DNA of 64,000 nt from positions 3,572,076 to 3,636,075 of the forward strand of contig CM049309.1 in NCBI GenBank assembly GCA_026874595.1. Reading direction: 5' to 3'. How positions within the stretch are numbered: the first letter of the stretch is position 1; the number at the start of each line of letters is the position of its first letter. The position numbers were made by a program, and so were the translations under genes. The notes beneath the pieces are model-generated. The model ran no database searches, was not told where the DNA came from, and was given only the letters and a program-made list of their open reading frames with translations. Positions 24,228 through 34,900 of the stretch are shown here, piece after piece. Origin of the DNA: Sipunculus nudus (taxonomy: Eukaryota > Annelida > Sipuncula > Golfingiida > Sipunculidae).

Positions 24228-24524
24228 ATATGATTGCTAAGAGAAAGGTGCATTTCGTTTCTCTATAAGATTGCTAAGAGAAAAGTGCGTTATGTTTCAA
24301 TATATGATTGCTAAGAGAAAAGTGCTTTACGTTTCACCATATGATTGCTAAGTGAAAAGTGCGTGCGTTTCAGCATATGATTGCTAAGAGAAAAGTGTGT
24401 TACGTTTCTCTATATGATTGCTAAGAGAAAAGTGCGTCACGTACGGTTCACTATACGATTGCTAAGAGAAAAGTGCTTTACGTTTCTCTATATGATTGCT
24501 AAGAGAAAAGTGCGTTACTTTTCA
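24228..24524. repeat. approximately 38-bp minisatellite, eight copies
   Basis: Eight head-to-tail units share the core GATTGCTAAGAGAAAAGTGC followed by GTTACGTTTCTCTATAT with small substitutions and indels. Within most units AGAGAAA and TTTCTCT are inverted, so each unit can fold as a short hairpin. No reading frame is maintained. Confidence 0.95.
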
Positions 24525-27502
24525 CCAACTCGAAGGTGAGCTTTACGGATCGGCTCTGTCCACCAGATTTAAGGCGGTCCCAATACCAGTAAATGACCGT
24601 GGCCTTTACTCTGCGATGGTTAAGAAACCTTTAAACACATAATATGGTTTTCCGAATTCTTACTAGAATTGCACGGATTGATTCTTGAGTGTTACCCTAC
24701 ACTATCACACTGTTTCATAAAAATCCAATCGTATACTTTTTGAATAAATTGCTAAAAAAACAACCAACCAACCAAGCAAGGGTTAGCTTACGTAATAGCC
24801 TTTGGTATATGTATGGTTAAATGCGGTCTAGTTTATTTATATTGTTCCAAAGTTTACGGTCAAAATATTTAAAGCAATCAGGTATCTAAAATCTCTCTCT
24901 CTGTCTCTCTGTCTCTCTCTCACCATGCGGGTTAAAAATCCGAGTTCCTCGTGATTAATCGAATCAGTTTTTAATGACCTTCAGACCAACTTGAACTTAG
25001 CAAAACCTACTACTTACATTTTTACTTGAGCTGTATATCTGGAGCAATATTTTTAGCTTAAATATGTGAAATTAACATTAAATTACATTTCTGATAATAC
25101 TGACCTTTTCAATAATGCTAATTCGGTAAAAACATATTCAACCCCAGCTGTTTCTTTAAAGGTCAACTGGGAATATTTCTTTGAAACCTCACCTAAAAGT
25201 TCACTTTAGGAAACAAAATCTCACCCGATCATTGGCTCTGATATATTCCTCTTGGATGTATGGGTGACAGTATAAAGGAGTCATGATTGGATAGAAGGAC
25301 AGAGTAGATGTAACATGTGTAAGTCGCTTCACGCTGCCAGATCAGGTGGTTTTCTCTTATGGATGCCACTTGAGATAGGATAACTATGAACCTCATAACA
25401 TGTGTAGTGTGAAATAGACTTATATTTAGCAAAGAAGACAAGGCCCGAATGCTGAGAATGCATGATATTAGTAGACGGTTTAGCTTTAACCACGGTTTAG
25501 GTAGTCAGGGTTTTGTAGACTTATTTAGGTAGTACGCCGTGTTCCACGGACTATTGCTTATTCCATCTTTAGTCCGACCATCAGCATACGGGGTAAGATA
25601 TGGTATTTTATTTACCCTAGGAGTGATTAAACTGGTAGAAACTCCAGCAATGAAAAAAGAGCATTTGCCAACTCAGGCCTGAGTACCCCTTTCTAGGATT
25701 GTGTTATGAATATGTAAATGGATATATGGTTATAAATGGCTCTTCAAAAATGTATTGGATAGGTAATTGTTCTCTGGCACAAGAATTGAACTGAATATGA
25801 AGTCTGTTAAATTGACTAGAAACAATGCTGAAACAGGTTTACAGATATGATAATGAATGGCTTTAAGTGTGATGCGTTCACACACTCACGCCATCACACA
25901 CACCAAAAAATTTACTTGACCTTTTCTGGTGTACACTTGTTATTCAATATAAAAAAATCTTGATATGAACTACCTGATCTGGGAAACTTTCTTTTTGTTT
26001 TCACCCCCTGTCTTGAAGAAATGGGAGGTCAGTGACTCTTAGGCGTACATACATCACTAAAATGGCTTTTCTCATTTTTCTGTGTAGACTGCATGCGCAA
26101 CGCTACATTGCACCACACTTTAAGTTGTGTAGCACACGCGTTCACTCTAGCGTTTGGACAGAAAACGAAAGTACAATTTTGTGACTCTCATACTTTAGAA
26201 ATTAATTTTAACCCCGTCCTCTTCCTGCGTACTCTAGTAATATTTTTAACTTGAGCATTACCCGGACTCGAGTACTCCTTCCAACTCTAGTCATAAGGTG
26301 GACAGAGGCCTGTCTAAATTGTATGGTGATCCTGAAAAACATGCTATTGTTTCTATATATTGGTGAAGTATCACAGTTTAAAGGGGCTACTAGAACTGAT
26401 TTAACAGACAAGGTTTCCTAGGGCTACACCCAAGGGAACGACTGGCATATCCCTTGTCCAGTTTATTCATGGATATGTCACATTATATTGATCATCTTGT
26501 GTAAATCTGGCTGAAGCTTGACACATCCAAGAATGTAACAGGTTTAGATTTGTCTGGTACTATTAGATTAACGTCTGTGAAAAAACAGAAATGTTCAAAT
26601 ATTCCCTGTATAATAGGCCTTCGCTGTCTTTCCTACATCGGGATTTTGACAAGCAGTGCTTTCCCAGTGATACTGCAGGAACACCCAAAAGGAGAAAATA
26701 AAACCACTCTGACATAGAACTCATTGCTAAGTACACATGCTGATTTTGTGTTGGTACTATCCATTTTTTGTATTTATCACCACATTTATGTCAATTAGTA
26801 TTTAAATCATTTCGGGATGTTATTTTACAGAGAGACATTTACGTCAGGTTATACATATTATAAAAAATCCTTCGCTGGTTTTCATCACCCCCCCCCTCCC
26901 AGATAAAATTGTACTTTCACGAGGATAACATCCACATTAATTGCCACGGTCAGACGTTCGGAAAAAGGGGGAATATCACCCATTGTACATAAAGCAAAAT
27001 TAAGAGCAATAAACCTTTCGATTTCGGCCAATGAACTCTAGTTACTAGGCAGCAAAATATACACGGCTTACATCCTATAATCTGTTTCATAATAAGATAG
27101 TATCCTACCTATCATTTTCTGTAGATGCTATAGACAAAACGTGAAATTACTGTGTTAAAAAACAGTGTAAAGTTTTTCCATGTAGTGTTAGTAAATTTGA
27201 TTTTTTTCCTGGGAATAAGACGATCCTCTTTATGATAGCATCTCATAAAATACACAAATCAGTTTGGATTTATTGACTAATTACAGAAAATACTGTTCCG
27301 TATCTGATCATTATGTTGTCACTACTTCTAGGAAGCGAGGCTTATAAATGTTAAACGCAGAGCAGTTAACAGGACTGCTGACATAATTTTAAACAATTCT
27401 TTAAAAGCGTCTATATATACGTGCCAGTGGTAAACAAACAACCCGTTTTAATTTCAATGTAACCATCTCATAAATAATAAAAATTGTGATTTATATTAGC
27501 AA
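24525..27502. other. no recognisable gene; (CT)n tract
   Basis: CTCTCTCTGTCTCT repeats lie at about 24892-24921 and a C9 run at 26888-26896. A partial NRF1-like GCATGCGCA is at about 26092-26100. Frames at 25229-25441 and 26208-26411 (minus) are unsupported. Confidence 0.45.
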
Positions 27503-27686
27503 GACACCTTCATTTGAAAAACAAGAATTATAAAACTTAATTAAAATTGATGTAAACCTGCAACCATTAAGTATTCCCGATATATTTGAATAGAGACACC
27601 TTAATTTGAAAAACAAGAAACATAAAACTTAATTAAAATTGATATACACCTGCAACTATTAAGTAATCCTGAAATATTTGAATAGA
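27503..27686. repeat. 92-bp tandem duplication
   Basis: GACACCTTCATTTGAAAAAC through ATATATTTGAATAGA is repeated from 27595 with few differences. A third copy starts at 27685 (GACAGACCTTTATTT) but diverges at once. Confidence 0.9.
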
Positions 27687-28759
27687 CAGACCTTTATTTA
27701 ACAATTGCACAATAGACAATAGGAAATACCTCAAGCTGAATTTGAACTGTAAGCTTGATTAGCGCGTCGACGATAATTTATTGAGCGCAAAACATATTTG
27801 ACACGTATGTGACTGCATTCCTTTTTATGGTACACTGATAGAGTATGTCAATCAGTAATTGCTCAGTATATCACCAGTTACACATTACACAACTAATTTT
27901 TATTTACGCACAATGGAGAGACGGACGGACAAATTTTTGATATGCCAGAAATATATTTTTCTTAAAATGATTTAACGCATATTTGTCTGAATATTATTAC
28001 ATTTGTGTGACAATTGCTTTGTACTGGTTCCACCCATAGGCAAATGGGGCACATGGAAAGGGCCCGAAGCCCATAAGAATCCACGATAGAACCCTACAAA
28101 AATAGGAAATAAAAACATTGAAAATAGAAGATAATTAATGAGTCTTTGTAGTACTTTATCATGTTATATTCTAAAGTAAAAGGACATGTTTGTGTGATTT
28201 TAGTTTATGATTCATTGTCGCGATTTGATGCTAATGACTGCTCAATCTGTCTGCATTTTTAGTATGCTGGTTCGCATGTTATTTAATAACAGGGAGAGGC
28301 CGGATTTTGAAATAAACAGACCTTGTCATGTCTTGTTATGATCTTTCTGGCTGATTAATGATAACATATAACCACATTTCATAAATATAAAAAAAGTAAT
28401 ATACACCAATAGGCGGGGGTTGTAGGACAGGGCCCTTCTCAGGAGGATAGTTCAACACGGCCTTGACCGGGCTCTCCCACTCCGTAAATATATAGTAACG
28501 TGCCAAAGTCCTTTTTCTGGTTCACTGACATCACTGTAAATGAACCATTTCATTGTTATAAGTTACCACTTGAATATTTCCTTACTGTGGATCATTTTTC
28601 CTATGAATCATCGCTGACGTAATTTTCCCTGCATGATATTCAGTGTGTTTGTTCTCATTCAGCTAAATAGATCTGCCAACAAAGATAGCTGTTTCTTAGT
28701 TCACTAAGTACATCTTAGTGAATTTAAATTTTACAATTAATTTGAATGGAGTTGTATGT
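27687..28759. other. no recognisable gene
   Basis: AT-rich, with no exon or repeat structure seen. Confidence 0.5.
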
Positions 28760-28763
28760 AAAT

Positions 28764-28918
28764 TGTTACGAAGACAAATTGTTCAGGGGAATATACTAGC
28801 CGGTCCTGGATTCGAACCCATGTCGGTGGCGCACAAATCCGGCATACCAACCGCTTCGCCAGAAAAGCAAGCCTCACTAGCGAGACAGTTTGGTCCGCTT
28901 TTATGTCACCCCGTAACA
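28764..28918 (-). repeat. 3' LTR of the miniature LTR element
   Basis: 155 bp. The minus strand begins TGTTACGGGGTGACATAAAAG and ends CTTCGTAACA. The A box TGGCGAAGCGG and the B box GGTTCGAATCC are intact. Confidence 0.8.
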
Positions 28919-28920
28919 TA

Positions 28921-28929
28921 CCCCCTCCT
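28921..28929 (-). other. polypurine tract of the miniature LTR element
   Basis: AGGAGGGGG on the minus strand, separated by TA from the 3' LTR. This is where plus-strand DNA synthesis is primed in LTR elements. Confidence 0.6.
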
Positions 28930-29025
28930 AAGAGCGTTCTGCTATCAGAACAAGACTAATTATCCCAGGAGTCACACTTTGGTGAGCTTATTCCCTGGGC
29001 CACAAAGTGTAACCGTCACATTGGA

Positions 29026-29034
29026 CGTTGCCCA
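29026..29034 (-). other. candidate primer-binding site
   Basis: TGGGCAACG on the minus strand starts three bases after the 5' LTR. The TGG complements the CCA end of a tRNA. Which tRNA primes cannot be decided here. Confidence 0.5.
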
Positions 29035-29037
29035 TTT

Positions 29038-29193
29038 TGTTACGAAGACAAATTGTTCAGGGGAAAATACTGGGCCGATCCTGGATTCGAACCCATGTGG
29101 GTGGCACACAAGTCCGGTGTACCAACTGCTTCGCTAGAAAAGCATGCTTCACTAGCGACACAGTTTTGTCCGCTTTTATGTCACCCCGTAACA
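29038..29193 (-). repeat. 5' LTR of the miniature LTR element
   Basis: 156 bp, about 90% identical to 28764-28918. The A box is TAGCGAAGCAG and the B box GGTTCGAATCC. A TTTT about 22 bases after the B box could end a Pol III transcript early; the other LTR has ATATT there. Confidence 0.8.
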
Positions 29194-29246
29194 AAATATA
29201 GACCATGGATAAAGAAATTATTTGATAACTCGACCATACACGGTGA

Positions 29247-29300
29247 TGACGTCATATTAATGGGCGTATATAAAAGAGTCACGGTGATCAGACGCAATTC
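29247..29300 (+). promoter_or_regulatory. CRE plus TATA promoter candidate
   Basis: A perfect palindromic CRE TGACGTCA (29247-29254) is followed 12 bp later by TATATAAAAG (29267-29276). TCAGACG lies at 29288-29294, near the expected start. The arrangement begins only 54 bp beyond the end of the miniature LTR element. The probable leader continues to a CAG/GTGGGT donor at 29424/29425. No ATG-initiated frame with a recognisable product follows, so the gene served is unknown. Confidence 0.45.
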
Positions 29301-29424
29301 GTTTTAATTCTTTTTATATAACTAAACAACTTTCTGGCTGAGAACCAAACGGTACCAGTTTTTGTGATCGGCAAGTGGTTCACCAGCACCTCCAAACAAG
29401 TTTTCAATGTAATCGTGCACACAG
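29290..29424 (+). other. possible non-coding first exon
   Basis: Inferred leader from the TATA promoter at 29267 to the donor CAG/GTGGGT at 29424/29425. It holds no ATG frame of interest. The inference depends on the promoter call. Confidence 0.2.
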
Positions 29425-30226
29425 GTGGGTCAGGGTAAAGAAAAATTCAGATGTAGGCGTCTATCGTGTCAATGTGTTGAGCGCATCCGGATACTGCTGT
29501 TGGTGGATGTATGCGCTCTATGTGTGCATATGCTTTAATTCTTATTTATATAGGTATTTTACGTACGATTGAAATGTATATTGACGAATCAGAAATGGTT
29601 AGGCTTGGTTTAGGCGTTACAGTCTTATGTGTATACACGGACAGGTGTGTCTAAACGTCCTAAACCAACAATCGGAACAACCCAGCAGCCTTAAAAAAGA
29701 CAAGCTCGCTCAACCAAAACAGCAGACGGCACAACTTGTACAAATACCAGTCATCATTTGGCAGTTTTCGTTATGAATACCTGTGTCGCTTATCAGGCCA
29801 TCATGATTATCTGTAAAATTGTACGGCGTAAGAAACTGTTCAAAGCCGGAGCCAGACGAAGACATTTTGGTTAATTATACGTCAGGGAAGTCTGGCTAAG
29901 AACAGATGAACAGCGGAGACAACGGCACACAGCACTAACACAGTACAAGCATAAAGTAAAATAATTCACGGGACCCACTGTCTAGATTATACGTGCTTTC
30001 AGTCTTAAAACTGTTTTAATGAGAAAAGATACGGAAAGTGAAAAAAGAAGATATCGCTAATTATGACAGAAACGTCTAAAAAGAAATAATATTAGGTTAA
30101 CAGTACCTATAACAGTCATTTCTTTGAATGTATTATTGAATAGACATTAAAGGTGTATGGGCACGTTCAAATTGATAAAAGCAACTTGGTAAATTATCTC
30201 ATAAACGAGAATAAAAAGATTATTAA
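29425..30226. other. no recognisable gene
   Basis: Possibly the first intron of the transcript proposed at 29290. No other features seen. Confidence 0.4.
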
Positions 30227-30255
30227 ACACACACACACATATATATATATATATG

Positions 30256-30314
<59 letters not shown>
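30227..30314. repeat. compound (AC)n(AT)n microsatellite
   Basis: Six AC dinucleotides, then about 35 TA dinucleotides with one GTAA interruption. Confidence 0.95.
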
Positions 30315-30316
<2 letters not shown>

Positions 30317-31264
30317 AACATTAAGCCCGAATCAAACAATTATTCCAGTCTCAGCTAAACTCATTGCTGACTTTAAAAGTGCTAGCAATATTTATCGATA
30401 GAATATACCGTTACTTATCCTTTAATCTTGCGTGAGCGACTCGTCATTGAAAGGACTAACGCCAGATCCGGGATATTCCATTGTCAGCTATTGAAGAAGG
30501 CGTCTTTATTGTTTTTATGAGATATTGAACAGAAATTAAGCCGCAGTCGTCAGCCACTTATAATAAGTGTTTGATTGAGGTCACAATGGGCCCTTTCTCA
30601 CAATACTAGCATGGTTAGCCGCTTCATTTTCAGTCGCACTAATTATTTCATACATGTTCTATTAAAAAAATCTTTATAATATACTTTAAAAGGTATGAAC
30701 TATATAGATTATAATTTTGTGATGACTTTTTTATTTGGGGGGGGGGGCTAATAAAAGTTTATAATGTTTCCGAATATTTTCAGTATTTATTGTTTGGTGT
30801 ATTGTTTAAGTTTATGTAATATCACTGATAACAATTTATCTAAATTGATCGGCCAAGCCTGCCTGCCCACCTAAGACTATTTTTGGTAAGGCAAACAAAC
30901 ACCTACAAGTGTGGTTATGACAGTAAAAAATTGTATTATAAATAATAATAAAAGTAAATATTAACTTTACGGTCCGATTGGCTATGTACATCGGCGATAT
31001 ATGGCGGCTCCAGCGAGGGGACGTATTTGTCCTCGGGTGTTTAATTGTGACGTAAACATTTGAGTGCGAGCATCACATTGGGTAAGTGCAGACAACACCA
31101 TGAATAGCAGACTACAGTGTCCCTTTTACGCTCTTTACACAGCGCTTTCCCTATAGGGCTACTACCTATATCGTAAGGCGCTGTTTGTTATGACCTCGTA
31201 TCCTGAATTGCTACACCAGAGGGGAGCACTGTATTTTTGTCCAATCAGATGAGACCTTGTGCTG

Positions 31265-31494
31265 GAAGACAAAGCCAAGCGAGGAATACACGGAGCCAAT
31301 CATGTTTATTTCGTTTTGAGTGACAGCTCATCGCCCCGCGTAACCGTCTGAACAGGCGCCAATCGCAGAGAGAATTGCCCCTGACGTGGTTTGCTTAGGG
31401 CCTTGGGCACATAGGATGCTCGGCCGATGAGCTGTAATTCAAACGAAACGTAACAACAAAGGCTGCTTGCACACCTCGCTGGCTTGTTTCAGTT
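31265..31494. repeat. imperfect inverted repeat with approximately 65-bp arms
   Basis: The left arm (about 31268-31335: AAGCCAAGCGAGG, then TTTCGTTTTGAGTGACAGC and TCATCG) is mirrored by the right arm (about 31428-31494, whose reverse complement reads AAGCCAGCGAGG, then TTTCGTTTGAATTACAGC and TCATCG). The loop is about 90 bp and contains GCGCCAATCGC and TGACGTGG. The arms are diverged, so it is either an old palindrome or a composite of shared binding sites. Confidence 0.6.
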
Positions 31495-31712
31495 CTGCAG
31501 ACAACAGATACATGGCTACGCTAACACAGTCATAATGTCATAATCGAATCGGTCGATGATGGGAGAATGCAGAGGGAGCAATTTAAAACTCATCAAGCGG
31601 CGCTTGAAGCGCAGCAATTGGCAGAGCCAGGATGCCTGTCGAGTGTTTGTTTATTGGCATGTGATTGGCTGCTTGTCACATCATAAGCACGTTTATTTCA
31701 GCGGACAACGAA

Positions 31713-31726
31713 CCGCCATCTGGTGT
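31713..31726 (-). promoter_or_regulatory. CTCF-like motif, minus orientation
   Basis: ACACCAGATGGCGG on the minus strand agrees with CCACYAGRKGGCRS at 13 of 14 positions. It faces the plus-oriented site at 23240-23253. Confidence 0.45.
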
Positions 31727-31960
31727 CTAAATATATCATAAACGGTCAAGGCTGGCAGCGTGAAAATCAGTTGCTTTTTTTGAAACGCAAGATTTCCGCT
31801 GCCTCGGGAGCGTAGCTACAGCTGTTTATCATTGCTTCTGTAGTTATCGTGCCTCTTTTGAGCGCAACGCTTCATTATGACGTCATCGCATGTTCATTTA
31901 TGATGTCCACGACGTGTCGCCTTGGGTTGGCTTATAATCTGATATTCTCGTTTAAACTGT

Positions 31961-34900
31961 TTACAAGGGAATCATATAACGTCAGTTATCAATTTAATAA
32001 AATTTAATTAGTTTTTCCGCCTGCCAATCGTTAGCCTTGTCAAAATAATCGACAGAGGTAGTGGAACGGACTATAGAAAAAAAGAGGTGCGTGACATCAC
32101 ATATTTTAGCAATTTCGTAGAATGTACATATTTTACTGTACAAGTCGGATACATTTCGTGATAATTAAATACATAAAATGATCTCAAAAGAAATTAAAAA
32201 AGGATTAAAGTATAAAGATTATATTACTTTTTTTCATTTTTCATTTCTGACTGATCAACAGATACTCAACTACAATTAAACTACTATGGGAATACACTCC
32301 TAATAGGACGATATTATGAGAATTCCTGAGAGGTTTAACTGTCGACTGTTTTTACATCTACTGATAATTCGCAATTTTATTACTTTTATTTGCTTTCAAA
32401 TATTTAAATCCTTTGACATGTATAAAAATAAAACCAGAGCGTGTAGAATTAATGGAGAAATAACGTAATTTTTCTATCGTAATTAAACGTCAATTTTAGA
32501 TAATCAGTACGCAAACAGTATATAACATTTTTATTGAATGATATAGTAATATGTACTGTCGGTAGATATCTTCATACACCAGTGAAACATTGTGTTCTAT
32601 AAGATGAAGGGTGTTTGTATCACTTCAGACAGAACCATGCAGTTGGTTCACAATATTGTTTCATATCTAAAATCGCAACTTCGTGCCAGGCAAAATCCTT
32701 GCAATATGTGGAAAGAAGATTATGATAGAACATATAAATTATAAACCGACAGTTATAAATTAGGCACAATTTGTTTCATCCAGACATATTTTGCACTCAA
32801 CCCTTACAACATTATCAAAGCAGGATAAACTCAGTATGATAACACGAACAGTTTTATTAGCCGCATTAGGATCCAGGAAATAGCCTGCTATTCTCTGAGC
32901 AATTTGTACACGTACCGCATCAATCGCCCTACGCTCCTCACTGGATTAGAATCCAAACGTTTAGTGAGGAGAGTTATATGCAAAATTTGACAGACAAATC
33001 AAACCTTACTTGTGAGGTTTCCGAGACACTGGCTTCCTTTCGGTCACGTGGGGGAAAAGGAAAATTTTGCAGGTCCACCATGGATATTAGAAAATTAGAT
33101 TACCAGAGTCGCATACACTATAAGGCGGGGTTCTCTTATATCGAGTTTACAAGAAACAACGTATACCCCCGCAATGATAACAGTCCCGTCTGGACATAAA
33201 ATATGACTTTTTCGAGGATACATACCAAGATCTTCTAACATAATCAAATGAAGCATTTATCAAATGGATCCATATACACATAATGCATAATATTTAATCG
33301 TTAATTCTTTTCTTAATTCTGTTCAAGGACTTCTCGATATTTAGCCAAACTTTACCAGTCAAACGGCAAACAGACTTCCAGGCAGAAAGAAGTTTTACTT
33401 CTAAATTCAAAACCAAGCCTCTGAATAACCACCACTTTCCCGACACACACATAAAAATAAAAAAAAAAATCTTGGAAAAAAAAAAAAAAATGAAGAGCGA
33501 GTATGTCGAGACAAGAACTAACAGGACGACCACACACAAAAATATTCTTGTGCTGTACGTATCACTAATCCTACTTGTCTTGCAAACATTCCGGTCGAGA
33601 CAGAATACGTGGAATTCGAAGACCTACAATTCGGTCAAAGACACATAACGTATAGGGAAACACTGCTCCACAGTTTTTTTTTGTGAATAGTAAATATTTT
33701 TATCAGGTACTAATTATTTTTTCTACTAATTGCTTTTGTCTCGGTCATTTTAATGTATAAGGGTATGTTAGGAAATGGTAGTAAAAACTTCCGTAAAAGA
33801 TTTTATTACAAGTCAAATATTACAGTAACAGGTAATTTACTTATTATTTTTGGGTCCAAACAATTAACAGGGGGATTTTTTTAGGTCCCTACGAGCATTA
33901 AACCAGCGAATACATGTTTTTACTTGTCCTTTTTATATTTCTTTCTTCTACTCCTGTTTGAGTTGTATGTGGAACATGGCTGATTTTCTTACTGACCTTT
34001 CGTCCGAGTAATGGCCACAGGTGCACATGACATTTATCCTTGACCTTCAAATTATTTACAAAGTCTTACATTCCATCGGCTATCCCCTACTTTCGCTCGG
34101 GTTCTGCCGCTATTTCCTTCAGTTCTCCAAAATGACTGATTTTCCAAAACTAAAAGTTAGTTAAAGTAACAGACATAGATTAGATTTGACCTAATATATA
34201 TGTTTTAACTTAATTAAATTTTCAAGCCACGTTGCCTATCCCGAAAATTCTTATCCCTATTACTGCTCGATTGTAAGGAGGGCTTCCTTTGCTATCACTC
34301 GGCGAATGGCAACATCTAGTAGCCTCCTTGGAGGGTATGCGTTCATCCTCGTTTGTTTGTATGTGTTTGTGTGTTTGTTTTTCTCCTGCAATCATGAATG
34401 GAATATCATAACATTTTCAGTGCATTTCGGGAATTAGACCATGAGGAATCGATTAGATTTGGTGTGGTTCAGGCACATAAACCCGACTCAGGAACGAGTA
34501 TATTAGAGATATTCACAAATGCACAGTCACTTTTGCATGAATGAACCTGGAAATATGGGTTGAATAATTGAAAGCAAACACGGTTTTTTGGTGCATCCAA
34601 CAATGGGGATCCCCCACATGGCGGAGGACTGCATGCAATAGAAAGCAAATTTCTGGTATTATAAGTGAAATTAATTTATTTTACTTCGTCAGAAATCTTT
34701 CGATAAACAATGACGCTTCTTTGCCTTCAAGAATGTAATTAGAGTCTGATCGAAATGTCTTCATGGAAGACATTCAACCATGTTCATCAAACGAATCAAT
34801 GACATCTACTACAAGCTTGACAGAGACAAATGGTGTGCAGTTTCATATGGCAGGTTGATAGGTGCTAACTCCAGTGGTCTGGATTACAGACACAGGATAC

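Larger units (their letters stand above)
28764..29193 (-). mobile_element. 430-bp miniature LTR element (TRIM-like) with tRNA-type Pol III boxes in its LTRs
   Basis: Two direct repeats of 155 and 156 bp, about 90% identical, each begin TGTTACG and end CGTAACA. They flank 119 bp of unique DNA. AAAT occurs on both outer sides (28760-28763 and 29194-29197) but not around each repeat singly, so the whole unit inserted as one element with a 4-bp target duplication. Read on the minus strand, the 5' LTR (29193-29038) is followed after three bases by TGGGCAACG, a candidate primer-binding site. The 3' LTR is preceded by the purine run AGGAGGGGG. That is the architecture of terminal-repeat retrotransposons in miniature. 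Each LTR contains a perfect A box (TGGCGAAGCGG or TAGCGAAGCAG) and B box (GGTTCGAATCC) at tRNA-like spacing. There is no coding capacity; the 28718-29137 open frame merely runs through it. Confidence 0.8.
30960..31960. promoter_or_regulatory. CCAAT-rich, GC-richer regulatory segment
   Basis: About seven CCAAT/ATTGG boxes lie in 1 kb (for example near 30977, 31240, 31292, 31359, 31651 and 31663). There are also forkhead-like TGTTTATT (near 31648), TGACAG TALE-type (near 31320) and CRE-like GACGTCATC (near 31880) sites, an inverted repeat and a CTCF-like motif. The segment is GC-richer than its flanks. The frame at 31556-31741 is not supported as coding. This looks like an enhancer or promoter module, but no start site or exon can be fixed. 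Confidence 0.35.

Noticed and set aside
24228-24524. CRISPR-like array of about 20-bp repeats
   Set aside because: The whole 38-bp unit repeats with no unique spacers, and the DNA is eukaryotic. It is a minisatellite.
28718-29137. Longest open frame (139 codons), plus strand
   Set aside because: It runs through both LTRs and the core of the miniature LTR element, opposite to that element's orientation, and has no recognisable domain.
28764-29193. Pair of tRNA genes or pseudogenes
   Set aside because: The A and B boxes are good, but the anticodon and acceptor stems do not form, and the boxes lie inside matching LTRs with TG/CA ends.
30153-30401. 82-codon frame with an isoleucine/tyrosine repeat
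   Set aside because: It is simply the translation of the (AC)n(AT)n microsatellite.
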